A stretch of 43,704 nucleotides of DNA. It comes from Clostridiales bacterium (GTDB lineage: Bacteria > Bacillota > Clostridia > Saccharofermentanales > Saccharofermentanaceae). Shown one piece after another: positions 43,582-43,704 of this stretch. The notes beneath the pieces were generated by a model. The model was given only the letters and a program-made list of their open reading frames with translations, was not told the origin of the DNA and did no database searches. Position numbers and translations under genes: made by a program. The stretch lies in the NCBI GenBank assembly GCA_017551865.1, contig JAFZKB010000018.1:1-43704 (forward strand). Reading direction: 5' to 3'. Numbering within the stretch: the stretch's first letter is position 1; each line of letters starts with the position of its first letter.

Positions 43582-43704
43582 TTAGCCTAAGAGTTCCCTT
43601 GGTGTCTTACCATAATACTCTCTAAATGCTTTGTAGAAATTACTTGTATTACTATATCCGAGCATAGCTGAAATCTCTTCGATTGACAGTGTTGTTCCTT
43701 TCAG
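43582..43704 (-). CDS. AraC-family transcriptional regulator, C-terminal end (partial)
   Basis: The last 40 codons of a gene running off the window. LSIEEISAMLGYSNTSNFYKAFREYYGKTPRELLG is the second helix-turn-helix and recognition region of an AraC/XylS DNA-binding domain. The sensor part is outside the window, so the ligand and target are unknown. Confidence 0.85.
   Translation of the reverse strand: MKGTTLSIEEISAMLGYSNTSNFYKAFREYYGKTPRELLG

Overview
The window is a bacterial chromosomal segment from a Firmicute, most likely a member of the class Clostridia. The evidence is the replication-origin block dnaA-dnaN-recF-remB-gyrB, a chromosomal soj/spo0J (parA/parB) pair with two perfect parS sites, GatCAB amidotransferase, MurT/GatD, a sortase, consensus sigma-A promoters and standard AGGAGG ribosome binding sites. 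I cannot name the genus from sequence alone. Start codons were chosen by ribosome binding site and often lie inside the longest open frame.

Layout. 1-31.2 kb is a mixed housekeeping and envelope region. It holds a CNNM/CorC-type CBS protein, a short YfhO-like membrane protein, a carboxynorspermidine dehydrogenase-like enzyme, a degenerate HAD/uridine-kinase fusion, a small membrane-anchored protein, a degenerate PAS-GGDEF protein, TrmL, a Na/Pi cotransporter, a large Sel1-repeat membrane protein, gatC-gatA-gatB, a cation diffusion facilitator, a MATE exporter, a propeller-plus-solute-binding lipoprotein, a MurD-CapA fusion, a TetR regulator, a FabF-type ketosynthase, a LeuA/citramalate synthase-like enzyme and an intact PAS-GGDEF cyclase. 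It ends with the operon srt-murT-gatD, which diverges from dnaA.

31.2-39.9 kb is the origin region, with all genes on the + strand. The dnaA-dnaN gap carries DnaA-box-like sequences, an AT-rich stretch and an intrinsic terminator. dnaN and recF overlap by four bases, and remB precedes gyrB, which has a long acidic N-terminal extension. A terminator and two parS sites follow, then parA and parB. The usual flanking genes (rpmH-rnpA before dnaA, yaaA between dnaN and recF, gyrA after gyrB) are absent.

40.0-43.4 kb is a decayed mobile island. A tRNA-Ser(UGA) gene with a perfect promoter is the attachment site: its last 23 bases recur at 43389-43411. Between the copies lie the 3' part of a tyrosine integrase, a beheaded DNRLRE/RHS-type surface protein, an out-of-frame C-terminal toxin-like tail, an intact putative immunity gene, a frameshifted IS3-type OrfA and a winged-helix fragment. 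These genes look more AT-rich than the chromosome around them. Beyond the island are a strong terminator, probably the ancestral tRNA terminator, and the 3' end of an AraC-family regulator.

The main candidates for novelty are the MurD-CapA fusion, the double-pseudoenzyme HAD/uridine-kinase protein, the degenerate partner of an intact diguanylate cyclase, the operator-like dyad at the metal exporter, and the remodelled toxin/immunity island with mismatched integrase arm sites at its two ends.
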